This document shows positions 31,606-37,985 of a stretch of 37,985 nt of DNA, one piece after another (the stretch's first letter is position 1; every line of letters starts with the position of its first letter). Below the pieces are notes generated by a model. That model saw nothing but the letters and a program-made list of their open reading frames with translations. It made no database searches and was not told where the DNA came from. Position numbers and translations under genes: made by a program. Location: contig CAZFCK010000014.1 in NCBI GenBank assembly GCA_964517355.1, positions 1 through 37,985 of the forward strand, given 5' to 3'. This DNA comes from CAZFCK01 sp964517355 (GTDB lineage Bacteria > Desulfobacterota > Desulfovibrionia > Desulfovibrionales > Desulfovibrionaceae).

Positions 31606-31635
31606 TTGACAGGAACAAATTCAGGATCTTAATAT
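31606..31635 (+). promoter_or_regulatory. Sigma-70-type promoter of the EAL gene
   Basis: A perfect TTGACA (31606-31611) and TAATAT (31630-31635) are 18 bases apart, about 30 bases before the ATG, giving a short leader. Confidence 0.75.
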
Positions 31636-31665
31636 GCCATAAACTATCTTCAACAATTAATCTCC

Positions 31666-32895
31666 ATGCATACCGCCCCTCACATCGAAAATCTCCTGCA
31701 ACAACGCTCCATCGTTACCCATTATCAGCCATTGGTCTCGATCAAACGGCGCGCGCTGCTTGGCTATGAAGCACTGAGCAGAGGATGCAACGGATCTGGT
31801 GAAGCCAAGATTGCCCCGGACGTGCTCTTCGCCTTGCCGCGCACCTGCGAAGAGCGCCTGGCCCTCGACCGCCTCTGCCGCGACAAGGCCTTCGCCGGGT
31901 TCAAGGAGCTGCACGACCACCACAGAGATCTCGTGCTCTCCATAAACCTGGACGTGGCCCTTTTGGATTCCCTTGCGGCGGGCTCCGAATATCTCGCCTT
32001 CCAGGCCCGGCAATGGGGCATCAATCCCAACAACATCGTCATCGAACTTATCGAATCCAAGGTCAAAAACACCGACGCGCTTCTGGACTTCATCCAGCGC
32101 TACCGCAACGAGGGGTTTCTCATCGCCCTGGACGACGTGGGCGCGGGCTATTCCAACATGGAGCGCATCGCCCTGATCAAACCGGACGTCATCAAAATCG
32201 ACCGCTCCCTGATCAACTCCATTCACAAGGAGTTTTACAAGTTCGAGGTCACGAAATCCCTTGTCGGGCTGGGGCAGCGCATCGGCGCCATGGTCCTGGC
32301 GGAAGGCGTGGAGACCAGGGAAGAGGCCATCATGCTCTTGGAACTGGGGGTGGATGTTTTTCAGGGCTACTATTTCGCCAGACCCGCTCCCCCTTCCTCA
32401 TCCCACCAGGGTGCGCTGCAACGGGTGCAGGGGGTGGCCCAGACGTTCAAGGAGCACATGCTGCGCTCCATCAGCGCGAAAAAAAGCCTGTACAGCTCTT
32501 ACGACAGCCTGCTTTACAAGCTCGTGGGCATGCTCGTGCGCACCTGGGAGAATGAGTACGACACCTTATTGGCCTCGTTCATGGACGCCTACCCCGACCT
32601 GGAGTGTCTGTACGTGCTCAATGAATACGGCGTGCAAATCTCGGACACCGTGTGCAACCACATGACCATCGCGCCCAACAAGCGCTTCATTTACCAGCCC
32701 GCGCAGCGAGGCGCGGATCATTCCCTGAAGGACTATTTTCTGCCCATAGACGCCGGGCTGCCCAAATTCACCACCGAGCCGTACATCTCCATGGCCTCGG
32801 GCAACATCTGCACCACCATCGCCGCCTCTTTCGCCAATAATGACGGGTACAAACGCATTCTGTGCATGGACGTGAGCAGGGGCGTGGGGCGCTGA
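31666..32895 (+). CDS. EAL-domain c-di-GMP phosphodiesterase with C-terminal sensory domain
   Basis: This 409-residue cytoplasmic protein has an EAL domain at residues about 5-245 with all catalytic residues: Glu35 in YEAL, Asn94, Glu127, Asp156 and Asp157 in LDDVGAGYS, Lys177 in VIKID, Glu213 in AEGVE and Gln233. It should hydrolyse c-di-GMP. The loop-6 motif DDVGAG replaces DDFGTG, which is tolerated in active enzymes. Residues about 285-409 form a PAS/Cache-like domain (LYVLNEYGVQISD, SLKDYFLPI, EPYISMASGNICTTIA), with no membrane segment, which likely controls activity by a small ligand or partner. It has its own promoter and a terminator-like dyad after it. The ribosome site is weak. Confidence 0.9.
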   Translation: MHTAPHIENLLQQRSIVTHYQPLVSIKRRALLGYEALSRGCNGSGEAKIAPDVLFALPRTCEERLALDRLCRDKAFAGFKELHDHHRDLVLSINLDVALLDSLAAGSEYLAFQARQWGINPNNIVIELIESKVKNTDALLDFIQRYRNEGFLIALDDVGAGYSNMERIALIKPDVIKIDRSLINSIHKEFYKFEVTKSLVGLGQRIGAMVLAEGVETREEAIMLLELGVDVFQGYYFARPAPPSSSHQGALQRVQGVAQTFKEHMLRSISAKKSLYSSYDSLLYKLVGMLVRTWENEYDTLLASFMDAYPDLECLYVLNEYGVQISDTVCNHMTIAPNKRFIYQPAQRGADHSLKDYFLPIDAGLPKFTTEPYISMASGNICTTIAASFANNDGYKRILCMDVSRGVGR

Positions 32896-32940
32896 GGCCC
32901 TCCGGCCGCGCCGCCGGCCGCCGTTCCGGCCTCCTCTTTT
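32894..32940 (+). terminator. Terminator-like dyad after the EAL gene
   Basis: GAGGCC (32894-32899, overlapping the stop codon) pairs with GGCCTC (32928-32933); the core is a CGGCCG-type GC dyad and the tail is CTCTTTT. The stem is GC-rich, but the T-run is short. Confidence 0.5.
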
Positions 32941-32964
32941 CCCCCTGTGAAACAGCCTCCCGCG

Positions 32965-33060
32965 CCCCTTGGCAAGCCGCCAAGGAGGGGCTACAACTCC
33001 CCTCGACACACGAGGGACTAAGGACGCCTTTCCGCGCCCAGCGCATGGGGGCGTCTCGTA
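32965..33060 (+). promoter_or_regulatory. Hairpin-rich leader of transketolase
   Basis: Three stem-loops in a row: CCTTGGC/GCCAAGG (32967-32985), CCCTCG/CGAGGG (33000-33016) and GACGCC/GGCGTC (33023-33055). A fourth pairing, GAGGGG (32985-32990) with CCCCTC (32999-33004), would exclude the first two. Alternating pairings of this kind suggest a regulatory leader. I match it to no known riboswitch. Confidence 0.4.
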
Positions 33061-33093
33061 GCAACTTTCAAAGCCTGTTCAGGAGCTCTACCC

Positions 33094-35088
33094 ATGCCCG
33101 ATCATAAAACCCTTGCCAACGCCATTCGTTTCCTCAGCGCCGACGCGGTGCAAAAAGCCAACTCCGGCCACCCCGGCGCCCCCATGGGCATGGCGGACAT
33201 GGCGGAAGTGTTGTGGAATGATTTTCTGAAACACAACCCTGCCAACCCGGCCTGGCCCGACCGCGACCGCGTGGTGCTTTCCAACGGCCACGCCTCCATG
33301 CTGCTCTACGCGGTGCTGCATCTCACGGGATACGACCTTTCCATAGAAGACATCAAAAATTTTCGCCAAATGGGTTCCAAGACCGCGGGCCATCCCGAAT
33401 ACGGTCACACGCCGGGCGTGGAGACCACCACCGGCCCGTTGGGGCAGGGCGTGGCCAACGCCGTGGGCATGGCCCTGGCCGAAAGCATGCTCGCCGCCCA
33501 GTTCAACAAGCCCGGCCATGAGATAGTGGATCATCACACCTACGTGCTTCTCGGCGACGGCTGCATGATGGAAGGAGTCTCCCACGAGGCGGCCTCCCTG
33601 GCCGGAGCCCTGGGCCTGGGCAAACTCATCGCGCTCTACGACGACAACGGCATTTCCATCGACGGCGACGTTTCAGGCTGGTTCAGCGACGACACCCCGG
33701 CGCGCTTCGAGGCCTACGGCTGGCATGTGCTGCGCAATGTGGACGGCCACGACGCCGCCGCGCTGCATGAGGCCGTCGCCAAGGCCAAAGCCGTGAGCGA
33801 CAAGCCGAGCCTGGTCTGCTGCAAGACGGAGATCGGATACGGCGCGCCGGGCAAGTGCGGCAAGGCCTCGTGCCACGGCTCGCCCCTGGGTGAGGAAACC
33901 CTGAAGGACGCCCGCGAACATCTGGGCTGGAGCCACCCGCCCTTTGAGGTGCCCGAAGACATTTACGGGGCCTGGAATGCGAGGGAAAAAGGCGCGCAGG
34001 CCGAGCGGGCCTGGATCGCCCGCTTCGAGGCCTACAAGGCCGCGTATCCCGAACTCGCCGAATCCTTCACGCGGCGCATGGCCCACGGCCTGCCCGGGGG
34101 GTGGGACGCGCTCGTGCGGGAGACCTTGCGCGAAATGGCGGCCAGGACCGAGACCATCGCCACCCGCAAGGCCTCACTGGCCGTGCTGAACGCCTTTGCC
34201 CCGGCCTTGCCGGAGTTGGTGGGCGGCTCCGCGGACCTCTCCGGTTCCAACGGCACGCTCTGGAAAGGGGTCAAGTCCATTACGCGCGCGGATAAAAGCG
34301 GCAACTACATCCATTTCGGCGTGCGCGAAATGGCCATGGCCGCGCTCTGCACGGGCATCTCCCTTCATGGCGGCTTCATTCCCTATTGCGCCACGTTCCT
34401 GGTCTTCTCGGACTATGCGCGCAACGCCATCCGCATGGCGGCCCTGATGCGCACCCGGAACATTTTCATTCTGACTCACGATTCCATCGGCGTGGGCGAA
34501 GACGGCCCCACGCACCAGCCTGTGGAGCACGCGGCCTCGTTGCGCCTGATCCCGAACCTCGAAGTCTGGCGCCCCGCCGATCTGGTGGAGACCACCCACG
34601 CCTGGAACCGCGCCGTTTCGCGGCAGCACGGCCCCACGGCTCTGTTGCTCACGCGCCAGGGCCTGCCCGCCCTGCCCCACACCGAAGAAAGCGTGCAAAA
34701 CGCGGGGCGCGGCGGCTATGTGATCTCGGACTGCCAAGGCGCGCCCGAACTGGTGCTCATGGGCACGGGTTCCGAACTCGGGCTCTGCCTGGAAGCCGCT
34801 GCGGAACTCTCGCGACAAGGGCGCAAGGTGCGTGTCGTCTCGCTGCCCTGCCCGGGCCTGTTTCTGGCCCAGGAGCAATCCTACCGCGACGCCGTGCTGC
34901 CCCCCCGAGTCGCTGCGCGTTTGGCCGTTGAAGCCGGTTCGTCCGACTGCTGGCACCGCTTCACGGGCGACAAGGGACGGATCATCGGCATGGATGATTT
35001 CGGTCTTTCGGCTCCCGGAAAAACCCTCTTCGCCCACTTCGGTTTTACCGTGGCGAATGTGGTCAAGACCGCACTTGAAATGCTATAG
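33094..35088 (+). CDS. tkt: Transketolase
   Basis: This 664-residue thiamine-diphosphate enzyme moves two-carbon units between ketoses and aldoses in the non-oxidative pentose phosphate pathway, and supplies erythrose 4-phosphate. Motifs: NSGHPGAPMG near 23-32, the ThDP motif GDG (154-156) ending with Asn185 in DDNGISID, and the pyrimidine-domain block GEDGPTHQPVEHAASL near 470-485. Length is normal. AGGAG lies eight bases before the ATG. It is followed by pgk in the same direction after 78 bases, which include a hairpin. Because the shikimate route here uses ADH synthase and not DAHP synthase, erythrose 4-phosphate is not needed for aromatics. Confidence 0.97.
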   Translation: MPDHKTLANAIRFLSADAVQKANSGHPGAPMGMADMAEVLWNDFLKHNPANPAWPDRDRVVLSNGHASMLLYAVLHLTGYDLSIEDIKNFRQMGSKTAGHPEYGHTPGVETTTGPLGQGVANAVGMALAESMLAAQFNKPGHEIVDHHTYVLLGDGCMMEGVSHEAASLAGALGLGKLIALYDDNGISIDGDVSGWFSDDTPARFEAYGWHVLRNVDGHDAAALHEAVAKAKAVSDKPSLVCCKTEIGYGAPGKCGKASCHGSPLGEETLKDAREHLGWSHPPFEVPEDIYGAWNAREKGAQAERAWIARFEAYKAAYPELAESFTRRMAHGLPGGWDALVRETLREMAARTETIATRKASLAVLNAFAPALPELVGGSADLSGSNGTLWKGVKSITRADKSGNYIHFGVREMAMAALCTGISLHGGFIPYCATFLVFSDYARNAIRMAALMRTRNIFILTHDSIGVGEDGPTHQPVEHAASLRLIPNLEVWRPADLVETTHAWNRAVSRQHGPTALLLTRQGLPALPHTEESVQNAGRGGYVISDCQGAPELVLMGTGSELGLCLEAAAELSRQGRKVRVVSLPCPGLFLAQEQSYRDAVLPPRVAARLAVEAGSSDCWHRFTGDKGRIIGMDDFGLSAPGKTLFAHFGFTVANVVKTALEML

Positions 35089-35102
35089 GGGGGGCGTTCA
35101 CG

Positions 35103-35125
35103 GTATACGGCGCTCCGCCGCATAC
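35103..35125 (+). repeat. Hairpin between tkt and pgk
   Basis: GTATACGGCG pairs with CGCCGCATAC around CTC with one mismatch; an outer G-run (35089-35095) faces a C-run (35130-35134). There is no T-run, so it is more likely an mRNA processing or stability element than a terminator. Confidence 0.45.
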
Positions 35126-35166
35126 TCCACCCCCGGACAAACAGCCTGGAATCAGGAGGAATTGCC

Positions 35167-36342
35167 ATGCATTTCTTGAAAATGAGCGACCTCGATCTGG
35201 CCGGCAAGCGCGTGCTTGTGCGCGAGGATCTCAACGTGCCGGTCAAAAACGGCGCAGTGGCCAACGACACCCGCATCCGCGCCAGCCTGCCCACCATCAG
35301 CATGGCCAAGGACGCAGGCGCCAAAGTGATGCTCATGTCCCACCTGGGACGCCCCACGGAGGGCGAATACGACCCCCAGTACTCTCTCGCGCCCGTGGCC
35401 GAACATCTGGGCGCGCTCCTGGGAAGCCCGGTGCGCCTGGTCAAGGAGTGGCTCGACGGCGTGGACGTGGCCCCCGGTGAAGTGGTTCTCTGCGAGAACG
35501 TGCGCTTCAACAAAGGCGAAAAAAAGGACGACGAGACCCTTTCCAAACGCATGGCCGCGCTCTGCGACATCTTCGTCATGGACGCCTTCGGCACTGCGCA
35601 CCGCGCCCAGGCCTCCACGCACGGGGTGGGACGCTTCGCGCCCGTCGCCTGCGCCGGTCCCCTGCTTTCCGCGGAACTCGAAGCCTTGGGCAGGGCCATG
35701 CTTGATCCCAAACGCCCCATGCTGGCCGTGGTGGGCGGCTCCAAAGTCTCCACCAAGCTGCTGGTGCTGGAAAACCTGCTCAACAAGGTGAACCAGCTCA
35801 TCGTGGGCGGCGGCATCGCCAACAACTTCATCGCGGCCTCCGGACATCCCGTGGGCAAGTCGTTGTATGAACCCGACATGCTCGAAGACACCAAACGTCT
35901 GATGCGCCTGGCCCAGGACGCGGGCGCGGCCATCCCCGTGCCCACCGACGTTGTGGTGGCCTCGGAGATTTCTGAAACCGCCCGTCCGACCATCAAAAAC
36001 GTGGAGGATGTCGGGGAAAACGACATGATCCTCGATATCGGGCCGCAAACCGCCAAGCACTATGCCTCGCTTGCCAAAGAGGCGGGCACCATCGTCTGGA
36101 ACGGACCCGTGGGCGTTTTCGAATACGATCAGTTCGCGGGGGGCACGAAAGTCCTGGCCAACGCCATGGCCCAAAGCGACGCCTTCTCCCTGGTCGGCGG
36201 CGGGGACACCATCGCGGCCCTGGACGCTTTCGGCTTGGCGCAACATGTCTCCTACATCTCCACAGGCGGCGGCTCCTTTCTTGAATTTCTCGAAGGGAAA
36301 ACCTTACCCGCGGTGGCCATGCTCGAAGACCGCGCCAAGTAA
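35167..36342 (+). CDS. pgk: Phosphoglycerate kinase
   Basis: This 391-residue two-lobed glycolytic and gluconeogenic enzyme interconverts 1,3-bisphosphoglycerate/ADP and 3-phosphoglycerate/ATP. N-terminal substrate motifs: KRVLVREDLNVP (a Leu replaces the usual Phe of the family motif), SHLGRP, and CENVRFNKGE. C-terminal nucleotide motifs: VVGGSKVSTK, WNGPVGVFE and GGGDTIAAL. Length is normal. AGGAGG lies eight bases before the ATG. It is probably co-transcribed with tkt, and a strong hairpin follows 24 bases after the stop. Confidence 0.97.
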   Translation: MHFLKMSDLDLAGKRVLVREDLNVPVKNGAVANDTRIRASLPTISMAKDAGAKVMLMSHLGRPTEGEYDPQYSLAPVAEHLGALLGSPVRLVKEWLDGVDVAPGEVVLCENVRFNKGEKKDDETLSKRMAALCDIFVMDAFGTAHRAQASTHGVGRFAPVACAGPLLSAELEALGRAMLDPKRPMLAVVGGSKVSTKLLVLENLLNKVNQLIVGGGIANNFIAASGHPVGKSLYEPDMLEDTKRLMRLAQDAGAAIPVPTDVVVASEISETARPTIKNVEDVGENDMILDIGPQTAKHYASLAKEAGTIVWNGPVGVFEYDQFAGGTKVLANAMAQSDAFSLVGGGDTIAALDAFGLAQHVSYISTGGGSFLEFLEGKTLPAVAMLEDRAK

Positions 36343-36366
36343 GCTTTTTTTTCGCATCACCCGCAA

Positions 36367-36397
36367 CAAAGCGCGGCCGTCGTCCGGTCGCGCTTTG
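36367..36397 (+). terminator. Terminator hairpin after pgk
   Basis: CAAAGCGCGGCCG pairs with CGGTCGCGCTTTG (13 pairs, one G-U) around five bases, followed by TCATTTC. The stem is strong and the T-tract weak. A T8 run also lies just after the stop codon at 36345-36352. Confidence 0.7.
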
Positions 36398-36507
36398 TCA
36401 TTTCACCATCTCGGAATACCCCCCCCCTGTTGACAATGGGCCGTCACCCCGGCACTACAGATTCTCGCACGGTACGTTTCCCCCGCATTCAACCCCCAGA
36501 CAACGCC

Positions 36508-37725
36508 ATGCAACAAGACAACAGCAATATTTACGGCAGCAACATTCTGGTGGTGGACGACACCAAACTCAATCTCGATATCCTGGTCGATACGCTCAAG
36601 GACTATTATACGCTTTCCGTGGCGACTTCGGGCAAACGCGCCTTGTCGCAGGCGCTCCAGTCTCCGCCCGACCTGGTGCTGCTCGACGTCATGATGCCCG
36701 GCATGGACGGCTACGAGGTCTGCAGAAAGCTCAAGAAACACGAGCGCACCCGAGACATTCCCGTGCTCTTCATCACCGCGCTTTCCGATTCTCAGGCCGT
36801 GGTCAAAGGCTTCACCTGCGGCGCGGTGGACTATATTTCCAAACCAATAGACCCAGCGGAGGTCCGCGCGCGCATCTTCACGCATCTCACCCTGCTCAAG
36901 ACCCGCCGGGAACTCGAGCGCAGGACCCGTGAACTCGACGAAAGCAACCGCCGCCTGCAGGAGCTCGACGACATCAAGTCCTCGTTTCTCTCCTCGGTGG
37001 CCCATGAACTGCGCACGCCCCTGACTTCCATCCTGGGATTCGCCAAACTCGTATCCAGGGATTTTTCGCGATTCTTCTACCCGCTAGCGGGTACCAACGC
37101 CACGCTGCAAAAAAAATCCTCGCGCATTCAAGATAATCTGAACGTCATCAGCCTTGAGGGAAAACGGCTCAGCCGCATGATCAACGACGTGTTGGACCTC
37201 ACGAAAATCGAATCCGGGCGCATCCAATGGCGCAATCAAGTCTTCTCACTGCACGAAACAGCCCACATGGCCCTCAGCGCCGTGCAGGGACTCTCCACAC
37301 GCAATCCGCACATGAAATTGCGCCTGGACCTGCCTGAAACTCCGATCTCCATTTTCGCCGACCCGGACCGCATTCTCCAGGTGATCATCAATCTGCTGCA
37401 CAACGCCGTGAAATTCACAAAAAAGGGACATATTTCGCTCAAAGCCGTCATGTACGACGACTGGGTGCGCGTGAGCGTGGAAGATACCGGCGCGGGATTC
37501 CCCCCCGAGGAGGCGGAACGCATCTTCAATAAATTCCACCAGGTCATAGTCCAGGACACCCTTCCGGCCGACAAGCCGAAAGGCACGGGACTCGGGCTGG
37601 CCATATGCAAACAAATAGTGGAATACTACGGGGGGCGCATCTGGGCCTCCTCGCACCCCGGACAAGGAACCACAGTGACTTTTGAACTGCCGGCGTTTCA
37701 AGAGGAAACCGCCAAGGCCTCTTGA
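36508..37725 (+). CDS. Receiver-histidine kinase hybrid, soluble
   Basis: This 405-residue cytoplasmic signalling protein has its receiver first: NILVVDDTK near 12-20, phospho-acceptor Asp60 in LLLDVMMPGMDG, Lys112 in ISKPID. A coiled coil of about 35 residues (TRRELERRTRELDESNRRLQ) leads to the kinase: His166 in VAHELRTPLTS, N-box LLHNAVKF, G1 DTGAGFP and G2 GTGLGLAI. About 20 extra residues lie between the two DHp helices. The start is uncertain; ATG at 36508 is favoured because a TTGACA at 36430-36435 looks like its -35 box. Earlier starts would add 24-26 residues with no domain character. No partner regulator or output domain is adjacent. Confidence 0.9.
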   Translation: MQQDNSNIYGSNILVVDDTKLNLDILVDTLKDYYTLSVATSGKRALSQALQSPPDLVLLDVMMPGMDGYEVCRKLKKHERTRDIPVLFITALSDSQAVVKGFTCGAVDYISKPIDPAEVRARIFTHLTLLKTRRELERRTRELDESNRRLQELDDIKSSFLSSVAHELRTPLTSILGFAKLVSRDFSRFFYPLAGTNATLQKKSSRIQDNLNVISLEGKRLSRMINDVLDLTKIESGRIQWRNQVFSLHETAHMALSAVQGLSTRNPHMKLRLDLPETPISIFADPDRILQVIINLLHNAVKFTKKGHISLKAVMYDDWVRVSVEDTGAGFPPEEAERIFNKFHQVIVQDTLPADKPKGTGLGLAICKQIVEYYGGRIWASSHPGQGTTVTFELPAFQEETAKAS

Positions 37726-37782
37726 GCAAAGACATTGTGAAATAAGTTAGAGAAGCACTGATTAAAGACTTGTCAGGTTTTT

Positions 37783-37821
37783 CCGGGGGGAAACCTTTCT
37801 GGAGAAAGGTTCTCCCCCCGG
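37783..37821 (+). terminator. Family D hairpin after the kinase gene
   Basis: CCGGGGGG-A-AACCTTTC pairs with GAAAGGTT-CT-CCCCCCGG around TGGA, about 16 base pairs, followed by ACCCCCTTCC and a T5 run at 37838-37842. It starts 57 bases after the stop. Confidence 0.7.
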
Positions 37822-37913
37822 ACCCCCTTCCAAGGACTTTTTGCGGAAATGCCTGTAGATTCAATGTATTAGAAATATACTTGTCTGGCGACAAAGTTTA
37901 GGAAGGGAAAGCG

Positions 37914-37970
37914 CGAGGGGGAGAACCCTTTGTTAGCGCATTTTCGCCTTGAAACAAGGCTCTCCCCTGA
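37914..37970. repeat. Second family D-like hairpin at the right edge
   Basis: GGGGGAGAACCCTTTGT faces ACAAGGCTCTCCCC with a 20-base loop. It resembles the hairpin at 37783-37821 and may be the 3' end of a gene beyond the window. Between the two (37822-37913) I see nothing recognisable. Confidence 0.5.
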
Positions 37971-37985
37971 AACAATTTCCAATTG

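Overview
The window (about 38 kb, GC-rich) most likely comes from a sulfate-reducing Desulfovibrionaceae-type bacterium. Three things support this. First, aromatic amino acids start from two ADH-synthase-like aldolases plus dehydroquinate synthase II, feeding pheA, aroA, tyrA and the trp genes in one co-directional run, an order I recall from Desulfovibrio. Second, there are cobalamin-type radical SAM enzymes, which suit an anaerobe. Third, GC-rich tandem hairpins of a style common in these genomes sit at many gene ends. The assignment is from memory, not from a search.

Left region (1-14004, minus strand). Twelve tightly packed genes (11396 down to 209) form a type II fatty-acid/polyketide-like locus: two intact ketosynthases, a small chain-length-factor-like ketosynthase without the active cysteine, one ACP, a FabZ/ApeI-like hotdog protein, a 4HBT thioesterase, an HtrB/LpxL-like acyltransferase, a GT2-DUF2062 glycosyltransferase and a DUF3261-like lipoprotein. 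An MMPL/RND exporter lies just upstream. This kit resembles aryl polyene (APE) lipid clusters, but three consecutive, mutually different B12-binding radical SAM enzymes sit in its middle. No adenylation enzyme, ammonia lyase, ketoreductase or phosphopantetheinyl transferase is visible. I read it as an outer-membrane-directed specialised lipid pathway whose acyl chain is rebuilt by radical chemistry. This is the most unusual part of the window. Near-identical double-hairpin repeats lie at both ends of the operon.

Middle region (14375-29196, minus strand). A TauE/SafE-family permease and a small three-helix membrane protein form a two-gene operon. Upstream lies the complete aromatic amino acid supra-operon: two ADH-synthase paralogues, DHQ synthase II, pheA, aroA, an 82-residue membrane-anchored protein of unknown function, tyrA, trpE, trpG, trpD, trpC, trpF, trpB and trpA. 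Hairpin repeats interrupt it after aroA and after trpF. Its first gene has a long leader with a terminator-like hairpin, a possible attenuator.

Right region (29667-37985, plus strand). A clear sigma-54 promoter drives amtB and a P-II gene, whose product lacks the usual uridylylated tyrosine. Then come an EAL phosphodiesterase with a C-terminal sensory domain, transketolase with a hairpin-rich leader, phosphoglycerate kinase, and a receiver-histidine kinase protein. The window ends in noncoding hairpin repeats. I saw no tRNA, rRNA, CRISPR array, transposase or integrase.
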